The notes: generated from the letters alone by a model not told the origin. Shown: positions 34,133-44,477, numbered from the stretch's first letter. The stretch is DNA of 64,000 nt from Azonexus sp. (GCF_023150235.1 NZ_JAKLLH010000001.1:124001-188000); one strand, 5' to 3'. A program made the numbers and translations.

Positions 34133-34157
34133 TCTTGGGTGCTCTGAAAAGACGACG

Positions 34158-35438
34158 ATGAGCCAGGTTGATCTCTACCTCGATGCTGCCGAGCGGACCA
34201 ACACCCGGCGTAGTTATGCCTCGGCTATCCGCCATTTCGAGATCGAGTGGCGCGGTCTGCTGCCGGCAACAATAGATTCGATCGCCCGGTATTTGGCCAC
34301 GCATGCCGAATCCTTATCCCTAAACACGCTCAAGCATCGCCTAGCTGCCTTGTCGCGCTGGCACCAGGAACACGGTTTCCCCGACCCGACCAAGGCCGCT
34401 AAAATCCGCCAGGTCCTCAAAGGCATCCGGGCCATGCACCCGGCCCAGGAGAAGCGCGCCAAGCCGTTGGAACTGGATATCCTGCAACAGACCTGCGACT
34501 GGCTGGTGCAGGCAACGGCTGCCGCCGTTGTCCGGGGCGATGCCGGCAGCGCGCTACGACATACCCGTGACCGCGCCCTGGTGCTGCTTGGATTCTGGCG
34601 GGGATTCCGATCTGACGAATTGGCCAGTTTGTGCATCGAATTCATCGAAATCAAGCCTGGCGAGGGCATGACTTGCTATCTCCCACGGAGCAAAGGGGAT
34701 CGCCAACTGGAAGGGCGAAAGTTTTCCTGCCCGGCTCTGTCCCGGCTGTGCCCCGTAGAGGCGGTCGAGGATTGGCTGGCCTTGTCCAAACTCAAAGACG
34801 GTCCACTCTTTCGCAAAATTGACCGCTGGGGTCATCTCTCAGGGAGCGGGCTTCTCCCCGGAAGCATCATTCCCATGCTTCGCCAGTTCCTGGCGCGAGC
34901 CGGGATCGCCGATGCCGACGCGTTCAGCAGCCACTCCCTACGCCGGGGATTTGCCCAGTGGGCAGGTTCGAGCGGGTGGGATATCCGGGAGTTGATGACC
35001 TACGTCGGCTGGCGCGACATTAAAGCCGCAATGTGCTATCTGGACGGGATTGATGTTGGTCTCAAGGCGCGCTTCGAGCGGGGTTTGGATCGTGCTTTGC
35101 CGGAGACGGCAAAGCCGACGCCACAAATGCCGGCCCTACCGGAAGTGGCACATACAATCATCGAGGTATCGATCCACCTATCTTCGTTCAACGGCAGCCG
35201 CCGGAAAGAAGCCAGTGCGTTACGCGATATGCTGGATACCGGTCTCGCCCGTTTTCAGGCGCAGCAGGTCGACAGCGATCGCAACCTGTATCGGATATCC
35301 GTCCCGACCCCCTCGGCCGATATCCTGGACGATCATCTCTACGCTTTGCTGGATGAACTCCACCGCATTGCCGATGCCAAGGAATGTTTTCTGGAGGCAG
35401 TTTGCCGCGATTCATCAAGCGGCAAGCACTGGGATTGA
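34158..35438 (+). CDS. tnpI: Tyrosine recombinase (TnpI-type) with C-terminal extension
   Basis: 426 residues from ATG 34158; longer forms of this frame overlap cusS and are rejected. An N-terminal SAM-like core-binding domain (RTNTRRSYASAIRHFEIEW) precedes the catalytic domain with Arg in LLGFWRGFRSDELASL, then HSLRRGFAQWAG and LMTYVGWRDIKAAMCYLDG (box II His, Arg, Trp, nucleophile Tyr). About 100 residues follow the catalytic Tyr (SIHLSSFNGSRRKEASAL region), which ordinary integrases lack. It ends 6 bp before tnpA, and probably resolves transposition cointegrates. Confidence 0.88.
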   Translation: MSQVDLYLDAAERTNTRRSYASAIRHFEIEWRGLLPATIDSIARYLATHAESLSLNTLKHRLAALSRWHQEHGFPDPTKAAKIRQVLKGIRAMHPAQEKRAKPLELDILQQTCDWLVQATAAAVVRGDAGSALRHTRDRALVLLGFWRGFRSDELASLCIEFIEIKPGEGMTCYLPRSKGDRQLEGRKFSCPALSRLCPVEAVEDWLALSKLKDGPLFRKIDRWGHLSGSGLLPGSIIPMLRQFLARAGIADADAFSSHSLRRGFAQWAGSSGWDIRELMTYVGWRDIKAAMCYLDGIDVGLKARFERGLDRALPETAKPTPQMPALPEVAHTIIEVSIHLSSFNGSRRKEASALRDMLDTGLARFQAQQVDSDRNLYRISVPTPSADILDDHLYALLDELHRIADAKECFLEAVCRDSSSGKHWD

Positions 35439-35444
35439 CTTGGG

Positions 35445-38441
35445 ATGACCCAACTTCACGAGACCGCGTATCCCCGCTTGAAAGCGGACCCTTCCGCTCA
35501 GGATCTTGAAGAGGTCTACACCATGACTCCGGATGAAATCGCCTTCATTGACCAGACCGTCAAACGACCGACGGCACGCACGGTGGCATTTCTCTACCTG
35601 AAGCTTTTTCAGCGACTGGGCTACTTCATCCGTCTCAAGGATGTGCCGACCGTCATCCGGCAGCACATTGTGGCCCAAACGGGATTTTCACGTCCCCCGA
35701 GGCTCGACGAGTTGTTGCAGTTCGACCGCTCAACCGGCCGCGAGCGGATGGTCGAATCGTTACGCCGCTTCCTGGATGTCCGCCCGCTAAATCCGGAGGG
35801 TCGTGCCTGGCTCCAGCACATTGCCGAGACGGCTGCCGACAATCGACACGTCGTGGCCGACATCATCAACGTGATGCTGGAGGAACTGGTCCATCACCGC
35901 TATGAGTTGCCCGGCTTCACGGTTTTGGATCGATTGGCGATCCAGGCCCGCGAAAAGATTCACGAGGTGCATTTCGCAGGCATTGCCAGCCAACTCGATA
36001 CCAAGGTCAAGGAACGGATCGACAGCCTGTTCAAGGTCAGCAAGGATGAATCCAGCACAACCTGGAACATGCTCAAGCGGGAACCGAAGAAACCAACCAA
36101 CAAGGAAACCCGCTCCTATCTCCAACACATCCGGCGCTTGCAATTGCTGGTTGAACAATTGCCCCAACCAGACATTCCCGTCCCCAAGCTCAAGCAGTAT
36201 CGCTATATCGCTCGCTCCCTGAATGCCAACGAAATGGCGGAACTGAAACCGCAGAAGCGTTACGCGCTGGCGGTCATTTATATCCGCGCGCAGTTTGCGC
36301 AGACCCTCGACGATGCGGCCGATCTGTTCGTCCGCATGCTCCAGAACCTGGACAATCAGGCACGCGTCAAACTGGGTGAGTACCAGCAAGAGCACTTGCA
36401 GCGAACAGATCGCCTGATCGGGCAATTGAAGGAGGTGTTGCTGGCGTATCAGATCAACGGAACCGACCATCAGCGCGTGGAAGCCATCGGCTCCAGTCTG
36501 ATCGCCGACGTCGATGATTTGGTGGCCATTTGTGACGAACACATGGCCTATGCCGGTCGCAATTACCTGCCGTTCCTAATCCAACCCTACAAGGCAGTGC
36601 GCGCCCAATTACTCAACTGTATCGAAATCATCAATCCACAAAGCAGCAGCGAGGACGATACCTTGATCCGGATGATGAAGGCGTTGCAGGCACTGCGCAG
36701 CTCACGTCACGAGATCGTACCGATTTCGCTGGTCGAACTGGAACCAGAGCGCGATCTCCAGTGGTTGCCCGCAGCCTGGCGAAAACTGGTCGTTACCGAA
36801 CGTGCCGACGGACGGATCGCCACCATCAATCGCCGCTACTTTGAACTGGCAGTCTTGTATGCCATTCGCGATGAGCTAAAGTCAGGCGACCTCTTCATTC
36901 AGCATGGCGAACGCTACGACGATTATCGCGAACAGTTGGTTGACGATGAAACTCTGAGTCGCGAACTGGCTGACTATGGCCAGGTAACGGGGGTCGAAAC
37001 CGATCCCAAGGCCTTTACCCAGGCATTGAAATCCGCCTTGCTGGAGACGGCCGAAGCCGTCGATGCCGAGTTCCCGGAAAATGCCTACGCCGAGATCGTC
37101 GACGGTCGATTGATCCTGAAAAAGCCACCGGCGAGCGAATTGCCGCCCGGCATCCGCCAGATTGATCATCTGATTACCGAGCGCATGGAGAACGTCAGCA
37201 TTGTCGACGTGCTGATCGATACCGAGCGCTGGCTGCAAATGCATAAGCTGTTCCGGCCCATGATGGGAACCGAAAGCCGAATCGAAGAATTACGCCCACG
37301 GGTGATCAGCACCTTGTTTTGTTACGGCTGCAATTTAGGCCCCACCCAGACGGCACGCTCGATTCGCGGAATGAGCCGCAAACAAGTAGCCTGGCTCAAC
37401 ATCAAATACATGACCGAAGAGGCGCTGGAACAAGCCATCGTCAAGGTGATCAACGCCTACAACAAGTTCGAATTGCCTGGATACTGGGGTTCGGGAAAAC
37501 ATGCCTCGGCCGATGGCACGAAATGGAATCTTTACGAGCAGAACCTGATTTCTGAGCACCACATTCGCTATGGTGGCTATGGCGGCATCGGTTATTACCA
37601 CGTCTCCGACAAGTTTATCGCCTTGTTCAGTCACTTCATTTCCTGCGGCACCTACGAAGGGACACATATCCTCGACGGGCTGATGACCAATACCTCGGAT
37701 ATCCAACCGGATACCATTCATGGCGATACGCAGGCCCAGAGCTACACGGTCTTCGCTTTGTCGCATCTACTTGGAATCAAGCTGATGCCCCGTATCCGGG
37801 GCATCAAGGATCTGGTGTTCCATCGCCCGGATAGCGACAAGAAATTTGCGCACATCGATGGCCTATTTACGGACGACATCAACTGGCAAATGATCGAAAC
37901 CCATTTGCCGGACATGTTGCGCGTGGCCATTTCCATCAAGCTCGGAAAAATCTCGGCATCGGCCATCCTGCGCCGTCTTGGCACCTATAGCCGCAAGAAC
38001 AAACTGTATTTCGCCTTCAAGGAATTGGGCAAGGTCGTCCGAACCATGTTCTTGCTGAAATACGTCGGCGATGTTGAATTACGCCGGCTCATTAACGCAG
38101 AAACCAACAAGTCGGAGCAGTTCAATGGCTTCGCCAAGAAAATATTCTTTGGCGGAGAAGGGGAGATCGCCGAGAACCTGCGCCATGAACAGCGCAAGGT
38201 GATTAAGTACAACCATCTCGTCGCCAACATGGTCATTCTGCACAACGTGGTGGGAATGAGCCGGGTGTTGAAGCAGTTGCAGGCCGAGGGCGTGCTAATC
38301 AATCAGGAAATACTGGCTGGGTTGGCACCATACCGCCTGGAACACATCAATCGCTTTGGTGACTATGTTCTGGATTTTCGGCGGAAGGTTGAGGTGTTGG
38401 CGGATGGTTTTCGGATTCTCGATGTTGAATCAGAGGCTTAA
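35445..38441 (+). CDS. tnpA: Tn3-family transposase
   Basis: 998 residues, full Tn3 TnpA length. The N-terminal DUF4158 DNA-binding region (about 20-180) is followed by the C-terminal DDE domain: first Asp in ASADGTKWNL (about residue 688), second in PDTIHGDTQAQ (about 765), and Glu in NKSEQFNGFAKKIF (about 890), with the family tail YNHLVANMVILHN. No frameshift, so it looks active. The stop lies within the terminal repeat, as is common in this family. Confidence 0.95.
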   Translation: MTQLHETAYPRLKADPSAQDLEEVYTMTPDEIAFIDQTVKRPTARTVAFLYLKLFQRLGYFIRLKDVPTVIRQHIVAQTGFSRPPRLDELLQFDRSTGRERMVESLRRFLDVRPLNPEGRAWLQHIAETAADNRHVVADIINVMLEELVHHRYELPGFTVLDRLAIQAREKIHEVHFAGIASQLDTKVKERIDSLFKVSKDESSTTWNMLKREPKKPTNKETRSYLQHIRRLQLLVEQLPQPDIPVPKLKQYRYIARSLNANEMAELKPQKRYALAVIYIRAQFAQTLDDAADLFVRMLQNLDNQARVKLGEYQQEHLQRTDRLIGQLKEVLLAYQINGTDHQRVEAIGSSLIADVDDLVAICDEHMAYAGRNYLPFLIQPYKAVRAQLLNCIEIINPQSSSEDDTLIRMMKALQALRSSRHEIVPISLVELEPERDLQWLPAAWRKLVVTERADGRIATINRRYFELAVLYAIRDELKSGDLFIQHGERYDDYREQLVDDETLSRELADYGQVTGVETDPKAFTQALKSALLETAEAVDAEFPENAYAEIVDGRLILKKPPASELPPGIRQIDHLITERMENVSIVDVLIDTERWLQMHKLFRPMMGTESRIEELRPRVISTLFCYGCNLGPTQTARSIRGMSRKQVAWLNIKYMTEEALEQAIVKVINAYNKFELPGYWGSGKHASADGTKWNLYEQNLISEHHIRYGGYGGIGYYHVSDKFIALFSHFISCGTYEGTHILDGLMTNTSDIQPDTIHGDTQAQSYTVFALSHLLGIKLMPRIRGIKDLVFHRPDSDKKFAHIDGLFTDDINWQMIETHLPDMLRVAISIKLGKISASAILRRLGTYSRKNKLYFAFKELGKVVRTMFLLKYVGDVELRRLINAETNKSEQFNGFAKKIFFGGEGEIAENLRHEQRKVIKYNHLVANMVILHNVVGMSRVLKQLQAEGVLINQEILAGLAPYRLEHINRFGDYVLDFRRKVEVLADGFRILDVESEA

Positions 38442-38471
38442 AGCAGAAACGGGGAATTTTTCATGATTCCC
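38437..38471 (-). repeat. Candidate right terminal inverted repeat of the Tn3-family element
   Basis: Read from outside inwards on the minus strand, the sequence starts GGGAATCATGAAAAATTCC and ends GCTTTAAG over 35 bp. A GGG start, an A/T-rich middle and a TTAAG finish, right at the tnpA stop, are the usual form of Tn3-family 38-bp repeats. The last two codons of jetC and its stop fall in this stretch. No partner repeat has been found, so it is not proven. Confidence 0.6.
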
Positions 38472-41400
38472 GGCCGACCCTCACATAGGGCTCGATGATG
38501 TGGATTTTTTGCAGCGGGGTGACGATCAGCAGCTGCAGATTGAGCTGGGCAAACAGGCGCAGGCCGTACTGCGCCGATTCGTCCGAACCGCGACCGAAAG
38601 CTTCGTCGATCACGACAAAGCGGAAGCTGCGCGAACGGACTTCGCCCCATTCCAGACCGAACTGGTAGGCCAGGCTGGCGGCGAGGATGGTGTAGGCGAG
38701 CTTTTCCTTCTGGCCGCCGGATTTGCCGCCGGAGTCGGCGTAGTGTTCGTGTTCGCTGTCGTCTTCGCGCCAGCGTTCGGAGGCGCCGAACAGGAACCAG
38801 TTGCGCACGTCGCTGACCTTGGCGGTCCATCGCCGGTCGAGTTCGCTGTGGCCTTCGCGGCCACGAAAGCGGTCGATGATCTTCTTGACCTGCAGGAATT
38901 TGGCTTCGGAATACAAGGTGTCGTCGGAGCCGGTCAGCGCGCCTTCGGTGCAGGCGCGCAGGTCGCTGATGAAGTCGCGGATTTCGGCGTCGGGCGTGGC
39001 TTGGGCTTCCAGGCGGATGTAGCGGCCGGGGTTGTAGTCGATGCGGGTCAGCGACAGGTTGATCAAGGTGATCCGGTCGATGATTTCTTCGCGCTCGCGG
39101 GCCAGTTGCGCATTGAAATTGGCGATCTCATTGATCGTATTGACGTTGAGCAATTCCTTGAAGCGTTCGACAAAGCGCGGCAGGTCGTCGGCCTGGAGCT
39201 GGTCGAGCAGCTTTTTGTACTCGAAGGCAGCGGCCAGGCTGGCGTCGATTTCGCTGGTTTCGAGCTTGAATTCGTTGTTGAAGGCGGCCATCGCCTTGAT
39301 GATCCTCCCGCCGAGATCGGACAGGCTGTGGTTCTTGCTGTCGATCTGCTTTTGCAGCCAGGCGCGAAACTCCTGTTCGCGCTTGTCGCAGGATTCAAGG
39401 CTCAGCGTCTGGGTCTCGACCGCGCCGGGGTAGAGCGGCTGGAGTTGGGCGTTGGCCGCGGCCAGGGTGGCGGGCGGCAGGGTGGCGACGATTTCGGCCG
39501 TAGTGCGGGCCTGTTCTTCACGCTCTTCCCGCTTGCCTTCGAGTTTGCCGCGTTCGCCGGTTTTTTCGACAATTTCGCTGTTGACCGTGGCCAAGTCGCG
39601 TTGCGCCTGCGTCAGCCGCAAACTGAGCTCGCGCAGCAGGTCGGAGCTGGCTTCCAGTTCGCTGTGTTCGGCTTGCAGGGTCGCAATCTGCGCGGCTACG
39701 GTCGACCAATCGATTTCGGCAAAATCGCCGAAGGCGCTCAAGGTGGCGAGCGCGGTCAAGCGGGCGGCGAGTTGGCGGCGCTCGTCTTCGTGACGGGCGA
39801 TGTCGCCACCGATCTGGCCGAGGCGGACCTCCAACTGCTGCTGTTGCGCGCTCAAGGCCGCGACCTTGGCGTGGTTGCTCCAGCCCAGCACGTAGCGGCT
39901 GCGGTCGTCGAGGCGGTGGCGATCATCCTTTTCGTGCCGTTCGCCGGGCGCTTTGATCTGGCCGGCGCGGGTCATCGCGCGGGTTTCGCGGCGGAATTGC
40001 GCCGCATCGGCGCAGCAGGCCACATCGAAGCGGCGGGCGATTTCCTGCTCCAGCCAGTCGTAACACGGGGTGTCGGGCTTGATCGCCAGCTTGCGCACCA
40101 GCGATGCCGGGTGCAGGCTGGGCAATTCGCTGCTGCCGCGCCCGGCGGTGCTGCGCAGGCGGTAATAGACCAGCCGCCCGCGCAGGTGGGTACGCTCGAC
40201 CCAGTCGCTGACCGCCGCGTAATGCGCATCCGGCACCAGCAGCGACAGCCCGAAACTGCGCAGCAGCCGTTCGGCTGCGCCTTCCCAGTCGCGCTCGTCT
40301 TCACGCACCTGGACCAGCTCGCCGGCAAAGGGCAGCTCGGCCTCGGCAATGCCCAGCGCCTGGCTCAGGGCGCTGCGCAGGGTGATCTGCTCCGCCGGCA
40401 GGTTGCTCTGGCGGGCCTTGAGACTCTGGATTTCCTCGGCCCGCTCGGCGTGTTGCTGTCGCCCCTGGGCAAAGCTCACCGAGGCTTCGGTGATCGCGTT
40501 CTGGATTTCGGCCAGGCGGCTTTCGGCGGTCTCGCGCCAGGCGCTGAGTTGCGCCCGCTGTCGGGTAAAGCCGGCGGCATCTTCGGCGGCGGCCTCGCCC
40601 AGGGTCTTCAGCAAGTCGCGGTAATGCGCCGATTTTTGCTGCCGCCTGTCGCGTTCGCCCGCCAGTTGGCCCATTTCTATGCGCAGGCGTTCGAGGCGGT
40701 CGCCGCCATTGCTGGCCACCGCCTGCTTGAGCTGGTCGATGCGCAGGCCGAGCTGGTCGCGTTGATCCGCCAGTTGCCGGAGCTGCAGGTCAAGCCGCTG
40801 CCCATCCTCGGCATACCTGGCCAGCCGTTGCGCGATCAGTGCTGCCTTCAGGCTGGCGAACCAGGGGCGTAGCCAGTCGCGGCACTGGCGCAGGTTTTCG
40901 ATGTTTTGGGCGAGTTGACCGTGGCGTTCGCATTGCGCGACCAGCGGCGCCAGCAATTCAACTTGCCGCTGGGCGCGCAGCACCGCTTCGTGCGCCCGGT
41001 TGAGGTCGTCGACGTGCTGGATCAAGGCCGCGATGCGTGGCGCAACGTCAAAGGCTTCGAGCATGTGGCTGCGCACGAAGTCGGTCAGGTTGCCGACCGA
41101 CTTCATCGACACCGTCTGGTGAAACAACTCCAGCGCCTGCTCGGTTTCAATCCCGAAACGCCGGCGGAACCAGGCGCCATAGGGCGGAAAACTGTCCTCG
41201 ACCAGCGCCCCGGCAGTGCGCAGGCGCTTGCGCAAGGTATTGATGTCGCTGCCGAAATTGGCGAAGTCGCTGGCAATGGCCAGGGCTTTTTCGGCACCGA
41301 CATAAAAACGCGCCGGCTGCCCCTGCGCCTCCTTGAGCCAGAAGACCTGCGCCAGCGTCACCGTTTGCTCGTAACCGGCATTGTAAAAAACGCCGAGAAT

Positions 41401-41757
41401 CACCGAGTAGTTGCCCGGCTCGCGCAGGCTGACCGGCCGCGTCGTCCCGGTCGCTTCGTTACGCTCCGACTTGTAATGCCCGAGCACGTAGGAGCGCAGC
41501 GAGCGCTCCCGCGCATCCGCCCCCGCCGCCTTGTTGTAGGCAATCCGCTGTGAGGGCACCAGCAAGGTGGTCACCGCATCGACCAGCGTCGACTTGCCCG
41601 AACCAATGTCGCCGGTCAGCAGCCCGTTATCCCCCTCCAGCTGCAAACGCCACACCCGCTGATCAAACGTCCCCCAGTTATAAACCTCCAGTGTGTGCAG
41701 ACGGAAACCGGTACGGGGGGTGTCGGCGAGGAGGTCGAGGCAGGTGGGTGGGGTCAT
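38461..41757 (-). CDS. jetC: Wadjet JetC SMC-like ATPase, 3' end probably cut by the transposon
   Basis: 1098 residues. A MukB/SbcC-like ATPase: Walker [10 protein letters not shown] at 49-57, long coiled-coil arms, ABC signature [11 protein letters not shown] from about 1010, Walker [14 protein letters not shown] near 1046-1053. With JetA and JetB it forms the condensin-like complex that recognises and, with nuclease JetD, cleaves circular plasmids. The final codons (RES, stop) lie in the transposon terminal repeat, and the chain ends sooner after the IIEPYV motif than I would expect for the family. No JetD follows. It is separated from jetA-jetB by four unrelated genes. Confidence 0.92.
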   Translation of the reverse strand: MTPPTCLDLLADTPRTGFRLHTLEVYNWGTFDQRVWRLQLEGDNGLLTGDIGSGKSTLVDAVTTLLVPSQRIAYNKAAGADARERSLRSYVLGHYKSERNEATGTTRPVSLREPGNYSVILGVFYNAGYEQTVTLAQVFWLKEAQGQPARFYVGAEKALAIASDFANFGSDINTLRKRLRTAGALVEDSFPPYGAWFRRRFGIETEQALELFHQTVSMKSVGNLTDFVRSHMLEAFDVAPRIAALIQHVDDLNRAHEAVLRAQRQVELLAPLVAQCERHGQLAQNIENLRQCRDWLRPWFASLKAALIAQRLARYAEDGQRLDLQLRQLADQRDQLGLRIDQLKQAVASNGGDRLERLRIEMGQLAGERDRRQQKSAHYRDLLKTLGEAAAEDAAGFTRQRAQLSAWRETAESRLAEIQNAITEASVSFAQGRQQHAERAEEIQSLKARQSNLPAEQITLRSALSQALGIAEAELPFAGELVQVREDERDWEGAAERLLRSFGLSLLVPDAHYAAVSDWVERTHLRGRLVYYRLRSTAGRGSSELPSLHPASLVRKLAIKPDTPCYDWLEQEIARRFDVACCADAAQFRRETRAMTRAGQIKAPGERHEKDDRHRLDDRSRYVLGWSNHAKVAALSAQQQQLEVRLGQIGGDIARHEDERRQLAARLTALATLSAFGDFAEIDWSTVAAQIATLQAEHSELEASSDLLRELSLRLTQAQRDLATVNSEIVEKTGERGKLEGKREEREEQARTTAEIVATLPPATLAAANAQLQPLYPGAVETQTLSLESCDKREQEFRAWLQKQIDSKNHSLSDLGGRIIKAMAAFNNEFKLETSEIDASLAAAFEYKKLLDQLQADDLPRFVERFKELLNVNTINEIANFNAQLAREREEIIDRITLINLSLTRIDYNPGRYIRLEAQATPDAEIRDFISDLRACTEGALTGSDDTLYSEAKFLQVKKIIDRFRGREGHSELDRRWTAKVSDVRNWFLFGASERWREDDSEHEHYADSGGKSGGQKEKLAYTILAASLAYQFGLEWGEVRSRSFRFVVIDEAFGRGSDESAQYGLRLFAQLNLQLLIVTPLQKIHIIEPYVRVGRES

Positions 41758-41787
41758 GGAAGGGAGTTCTGTTGCATGAGCAAAAAA

Positions 41788-42558
41788 TCAGCGCAATTGC
41801 GGTGCATGGGCCTGTAAAACCGCATCGGCGATGGGGCCGAACAATTGACGGGTGAGGCTGAAAAACTCATTCAGGCGGAGAAGGTAATGTGGTGCTGTAC
41901 GCCGTCCGTAAGGCAACAGTTCACCCATGCATAGATGCTCCAGACTCCAGTCCTGCTGTTCATGACTGATGATCAGGTTAGTCAGGTCATCCCAGAGTTG
42001 TCGTCGGAGTACGAGCAGAAATGGGCTGTTGAGATTCAGTAGCTGAATCGTGTAGGCGGCTCTGGCTTGATCTGCGGTGTTTTTGCGTAAATTCGGGCGA
42101 ATCTTTCCATCAGAGATATAGCTGAAGTAAGAGGCGCAGCCAGGGTCGCGAATTGAAATAAATTGCGCCATATCAACCGCATTTTGCTTGCCGTTGGCAT
42201 GGCCGCCAAAATTGATTTCTTCCCCGTTTGATTGTTCCCTTTGCTTGGCGAGAAAGGAAAGCCCTTTTTTGCTATCCAATGCGCTGCCTGCCAGGTTTGC
42301 CCACTCAAATGTTCGCTGCGGTGCTTGGCTTTTGTTCTCGATGTGTTCGATATGATAGCCAAGGGGAGGACGTAGATCTGCGCGTAACTCACTGTAGCAG
42401 CAGAGCAAATATTGATCTTCCAATAACCGTTCAATAATTTTCTGTGTGTGGCGGAAGTTGTCCCAGCATCGTGTTGCCTCCTCAGCAGTGCTGGGCGGAT
42501 TGTGGTTGGCTTCAGCAAGCTCACGCGGGCCATTGCCGGTTGGGGCAATATGTCTCAT
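41788..42558 (-). CDS. ptuB: Septu-like HNH nuclease (PtuB/TIGR02646 type)
   Basis: 256 residues. The HNH-type core YHIEHIENKSQ (His69, His72) with Asn88 in WANLAG matches the TIGR02646 nuclease family, which partners AAA ATPases in Septu and in some retron systems. It overlaps the ATPase gene by 4 bp (ATGA), the normal PtuA-PtuB coupling. Base composition is visibly lower in GC than jetC or jetA (sampled lines about 43-52 percent against about 65). No reverse transcriptase is nearby, so Septu is preferred over retron. It ends 30 bp before jetC. Confidence 0.8.
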   Translation of the reverse strand: MRHIAPTGNGPRELAEANHNPPSTAEEATRCWDNFRHTQKIIERLLEDQYLLCCYSELRADLRPPLGYHIEHIENKSQAPQRTFEWANLAGSALDSKKGLSFLAKQREQSNGEEINFGGHANGKQNAVDMAQFISIRDPGCASYFSYISDGKIRPNLRKNTADQARAAYTIQLLNLNSPFLLVLRRQLWDDLTNLIISHEQQDWSLEHLCMGELLPYGRRTAPHYLLRLNEFFSLTRQLFGPIADAVLQAHAPQLR

Positions 42559-44000
42559 GGCTTGTTGATCGACTCAGCCAGTAATTTTTGTCGCTGAATG
42601 CTTCGTGCCAAGCGCAATAGTTGTGGATGATTCTCGCCGAGGCTTGTCTTGAGCGAGGTGAATAGCGCCTCTGCTTCATCCTTGAAATCAGCAAGCAGTC
42701 CTTGGTCAACAAGATCACTCAGTCGCTCTAACGCAGCTTTTTCTTTGATGGGTGGTTGTGGGTCAACCAGCATGACAGCTTGTAAAACATCGCCGCTCGG
42801 TTGCCCGTAGGGATTGAAGAACGGGCGGAGGTCTTTGGTGGCTCCAAGTACCCGGATATTTTCCTGTTTCAGGGTGCTGAGTACCTGCGGGCTATGCGTC
42901 GTCACAATAAACTGGATTTTGGGAAACGCAGCCTGCAACTGCCCCAGTACGGTCTGCTGCCAGCCAGGGTGCAGGTGCATGTCGACCTCGTCGATCATGA
43001 CCACGCCTTCGGTTTGTTCGGCGGCGGCCAGCCCCAGGTGCGGGTTGAGCTTGACGCAGCGATAGGCAATATCGCCGACCATCGCCAGCATGCTGCGGAT
43101 GCCATCGCTGAGGTTGTCGACTTTCATGATGCCGTGCTCGGTATGTTGCAGCACCAGCGATTGTTCGTAACCATGGCTGTAAGCGAGGCCATGCCAGCCA
43201 GTGACGGCTTGCAGCACGCGGTCGATGGCTTGGCGGACGACGGCAATCTGGGTGTCGATACGTGTCAGGTCGCGCTCCTCCTGAATACTTGGGAGTGGGC
43301 CGCCTAGTGGAGTGCGATCACCTAGGCGGCTTTGGCCAAAGGTGAAAACATATTGCGCACGCGACAGGGCTAGCCAGCGGAACCAGTCCTTGAAATGCTT
43401 GAACGACGAGGCGGGATTGAGGGCGTCTCGGTAGGCGAAGGTGCGAATGTAGAAATCACTATCGTCGGCACTGTCTTTTTCCTGGTTGCGTGCTTTGCTT
43501 CCTTCGGTCAGCTTTTTTCCAGAGCAGTTGCGGCAAGTGCCGTAGTAGCCGAAAACGGGCAGATTAAGGTCGCCGATTTCAGGGTTGCGGATTTGTGTTT
43601 GAATATCTTTGGCATGCTTGCGGATTGGATAACCTGATTCCTTGACCACCTTGGTGTTTTGTTCTTCTGTGGTTCGGTAACGTTTCCATGATTCAGGTGT
43701 TTGCGTACCCAGTTGGGCGCTTACGTCGATACTGCAAGGGAGTTGCCTTGCTATGTCGTGCGAGAGCTTGCGTATCATCCGGATGTCGTCGACGGCAATA
43801 CTGTCTGCAGGATCGCTATAGCGAGTTCTTGCCAAGTCGAAACTACCCACAAACGGCCACAAGGCAATTCTGATCGCATCCAGAATCGTCGATTTGCCTT
43901 GACCGTTTTCCGCGACCAGAACGGTCATTTGCGGATGCAGTTCAAGCTCCAGCCTTTCGAAGCAGCGGAAATTTTCTAGCGTGATTTTTTTCAGGCGCAT
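42555..44000 (-). CDS. ptuA: Septu-like AAA ATPase (PtuA)
   Basis: 481 residues from the ATG at 44000, chosen because MRLKKITLENFRCFERLELE is the standard opening of this RecF/SMC-like class; an upstream ATG (44093) would overlap the toxin gene. Walker A ENGQGKST is at about 31-38, Walker B GVVMIDEVDMHLHP near 330, followed by FIVTTHSPQVL. It teams with the HNH nuclease. The pair sits between the toxin gene (49 bp) and jetC. Anti-phage function is known for the family, not shown for this one. Confidence 0.8.
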   Translation of the reverse strand: MRLKKITLENFRCFERLELELHPQMTVLVAENGQGKSTILDAIRIALWPFVGSFDLARTRYSDPADSIAVDDIRMIRKLSHDIARQLPCSIDVSAQLGTQTPESWKRYRTTEEQNTKVVKESGYPIRKHAKDIQTQIRNPEIGDLNLPVFGYYGTCRNCSGKKLTEGSKARNQEKDSADDSDFYIRTFAYRDALNPASSFKHFKDWFRWLALSRAQYVFTFGQSRLGDRTPLGGPLPSIQEERDLTRIDTQIAVVRQAIDRVLQAVTGWHGLAYSHGYEQSLVLQHTEHGIMKVDNLSDGIRSMLAMVGDIAYRCVKLNPHLGLAAAEQTEGVVMIDEVDMHLHPGWQQTVLGQLQAAFPKIQFIVTTHSPQVLSTLKQENIRVLGATKDLRPFFNPYGQPSGDVLQAVMLVDPQPPIKEKAALERLSDLVDQGLLADFKDEAEALFTSLKTSLGENHPQLLRLARSIQRQKLLAESINKP

Positions 44001-44049
44001 GGGGCTACTCGGATCGTTGGCAAGCGGGGCATGGTGTTGGTTTCGCTGG

Positions 44050-44475
44050 TCAAGTCGCAGCGGATGGCGTGAATGGATTGATGGTGGTGACACCCGTACC
44101 CTGGAAATCGGCAGTATTCCTCGTCACCACCGTCATCCCGTGAATCAAGGCAATGGCCGCGATCTGCTTGTCGATGCTGTGCTGCGGATGGGGCGAGAGC
44201 AGGCTGCCCCAGACCTGGGCGCAGTCGAGGTCGAAGTCGAGGATGCGGTCGCGGTAATCGTTGATGATCAGATCGATCCAGGTATTCAGGCGGGCGGCTT
44301 GTTCGGCATCGCCGCGCAGGGCAATCTGGCGTTGGCCACGGCGGATTTCGCCGATGGTTTGCACCGCGAGGTAGAGCTTTTCTGCCGGGGTGGTGCGCAG
44401 GAAGGCGAGGACACCGGGGTTGGCGCGCTCGCCCTTGCGTGCTTCGCTGATTACGTTGGTGTCGACGAGAAACAT
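44050..44475 (-). CDS. fitB: PIN-domain toxin (FitB/VapC type)
   Basis: 141 residues, standard PIN RNase length. The four acidic residues are present: Asp5 (FLVDTNVISE), Glu43 (TIGEIRRG), Asp102 (SIDKQIAAIA) and Asp123 (TRNTADF). It would cleave RNA unless held by the antitoxin encoded 2 bp upstream. It is part of a toxin-antitoxin pair placed between jetB and ptuA. The GC content is as high as in jetAB, unlike ptuAB. Confidence 0.9.
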   Translation of the reverse strand: MFLVDTNVISEARKGERANPGVLAFLRTTPAEKLYLAVQTIGEIRRGQRQIALRGDAEQAARLNTWIDLIINDYRDRILDFDLDCAQVWGSLLSPHPQHSIDKQIAAIALIHGMTVVTRNTADFQGTGVTTINPFTPSAAT

Positions 44476-44477
44476 GC

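Larger units (their letters stand above)
34158..38471 (+). mobile_element. Right end of a Tn3-family transposon (TnpI-type recombinase, TnpA, IR)
   Basis: A tyrosine recombinase and a Tn3-type transposase lie in tandem, followed at once by a candidate terminal repeat (38437-38471). The arrangement resembles Tn3-family members that resolve cointegrates with a TnpI recombinase instead of a serine resolvase. The matching left repeat was not found in 1-34157, so the left boundary given here is only the first transposon-type gene; the true element may extend leftwards over some or all of the metal-resistance genes. Confidence 0.75.

Noticed and set aside
34044-34157. Longer N-terminus of the recombinase
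   Set aside because: The frame is open but overlaps the end of cusS, and the recombinase domain starts at the ATG at 34158.
38500-40872. 790-codon open frame on the plus strand
   Set aside because: It lies wholly antisense to jetC, whose Walker and signature motifs are clear. High GC favours long antisense frames.
41788-44000. Retron-type defence system
   Set aside because: The ATPase/HNH pair also occurs in retrons, but no reverse transcriptase gene or template RNA region is visible beside it, so Septu is the better name.
44001-44093. Upstream start for the PtuA-like ATPase
   Set aside because: It would overlap the toxin gene by more than 40 bp, and the added residues do not resemble the family's N-terminus.
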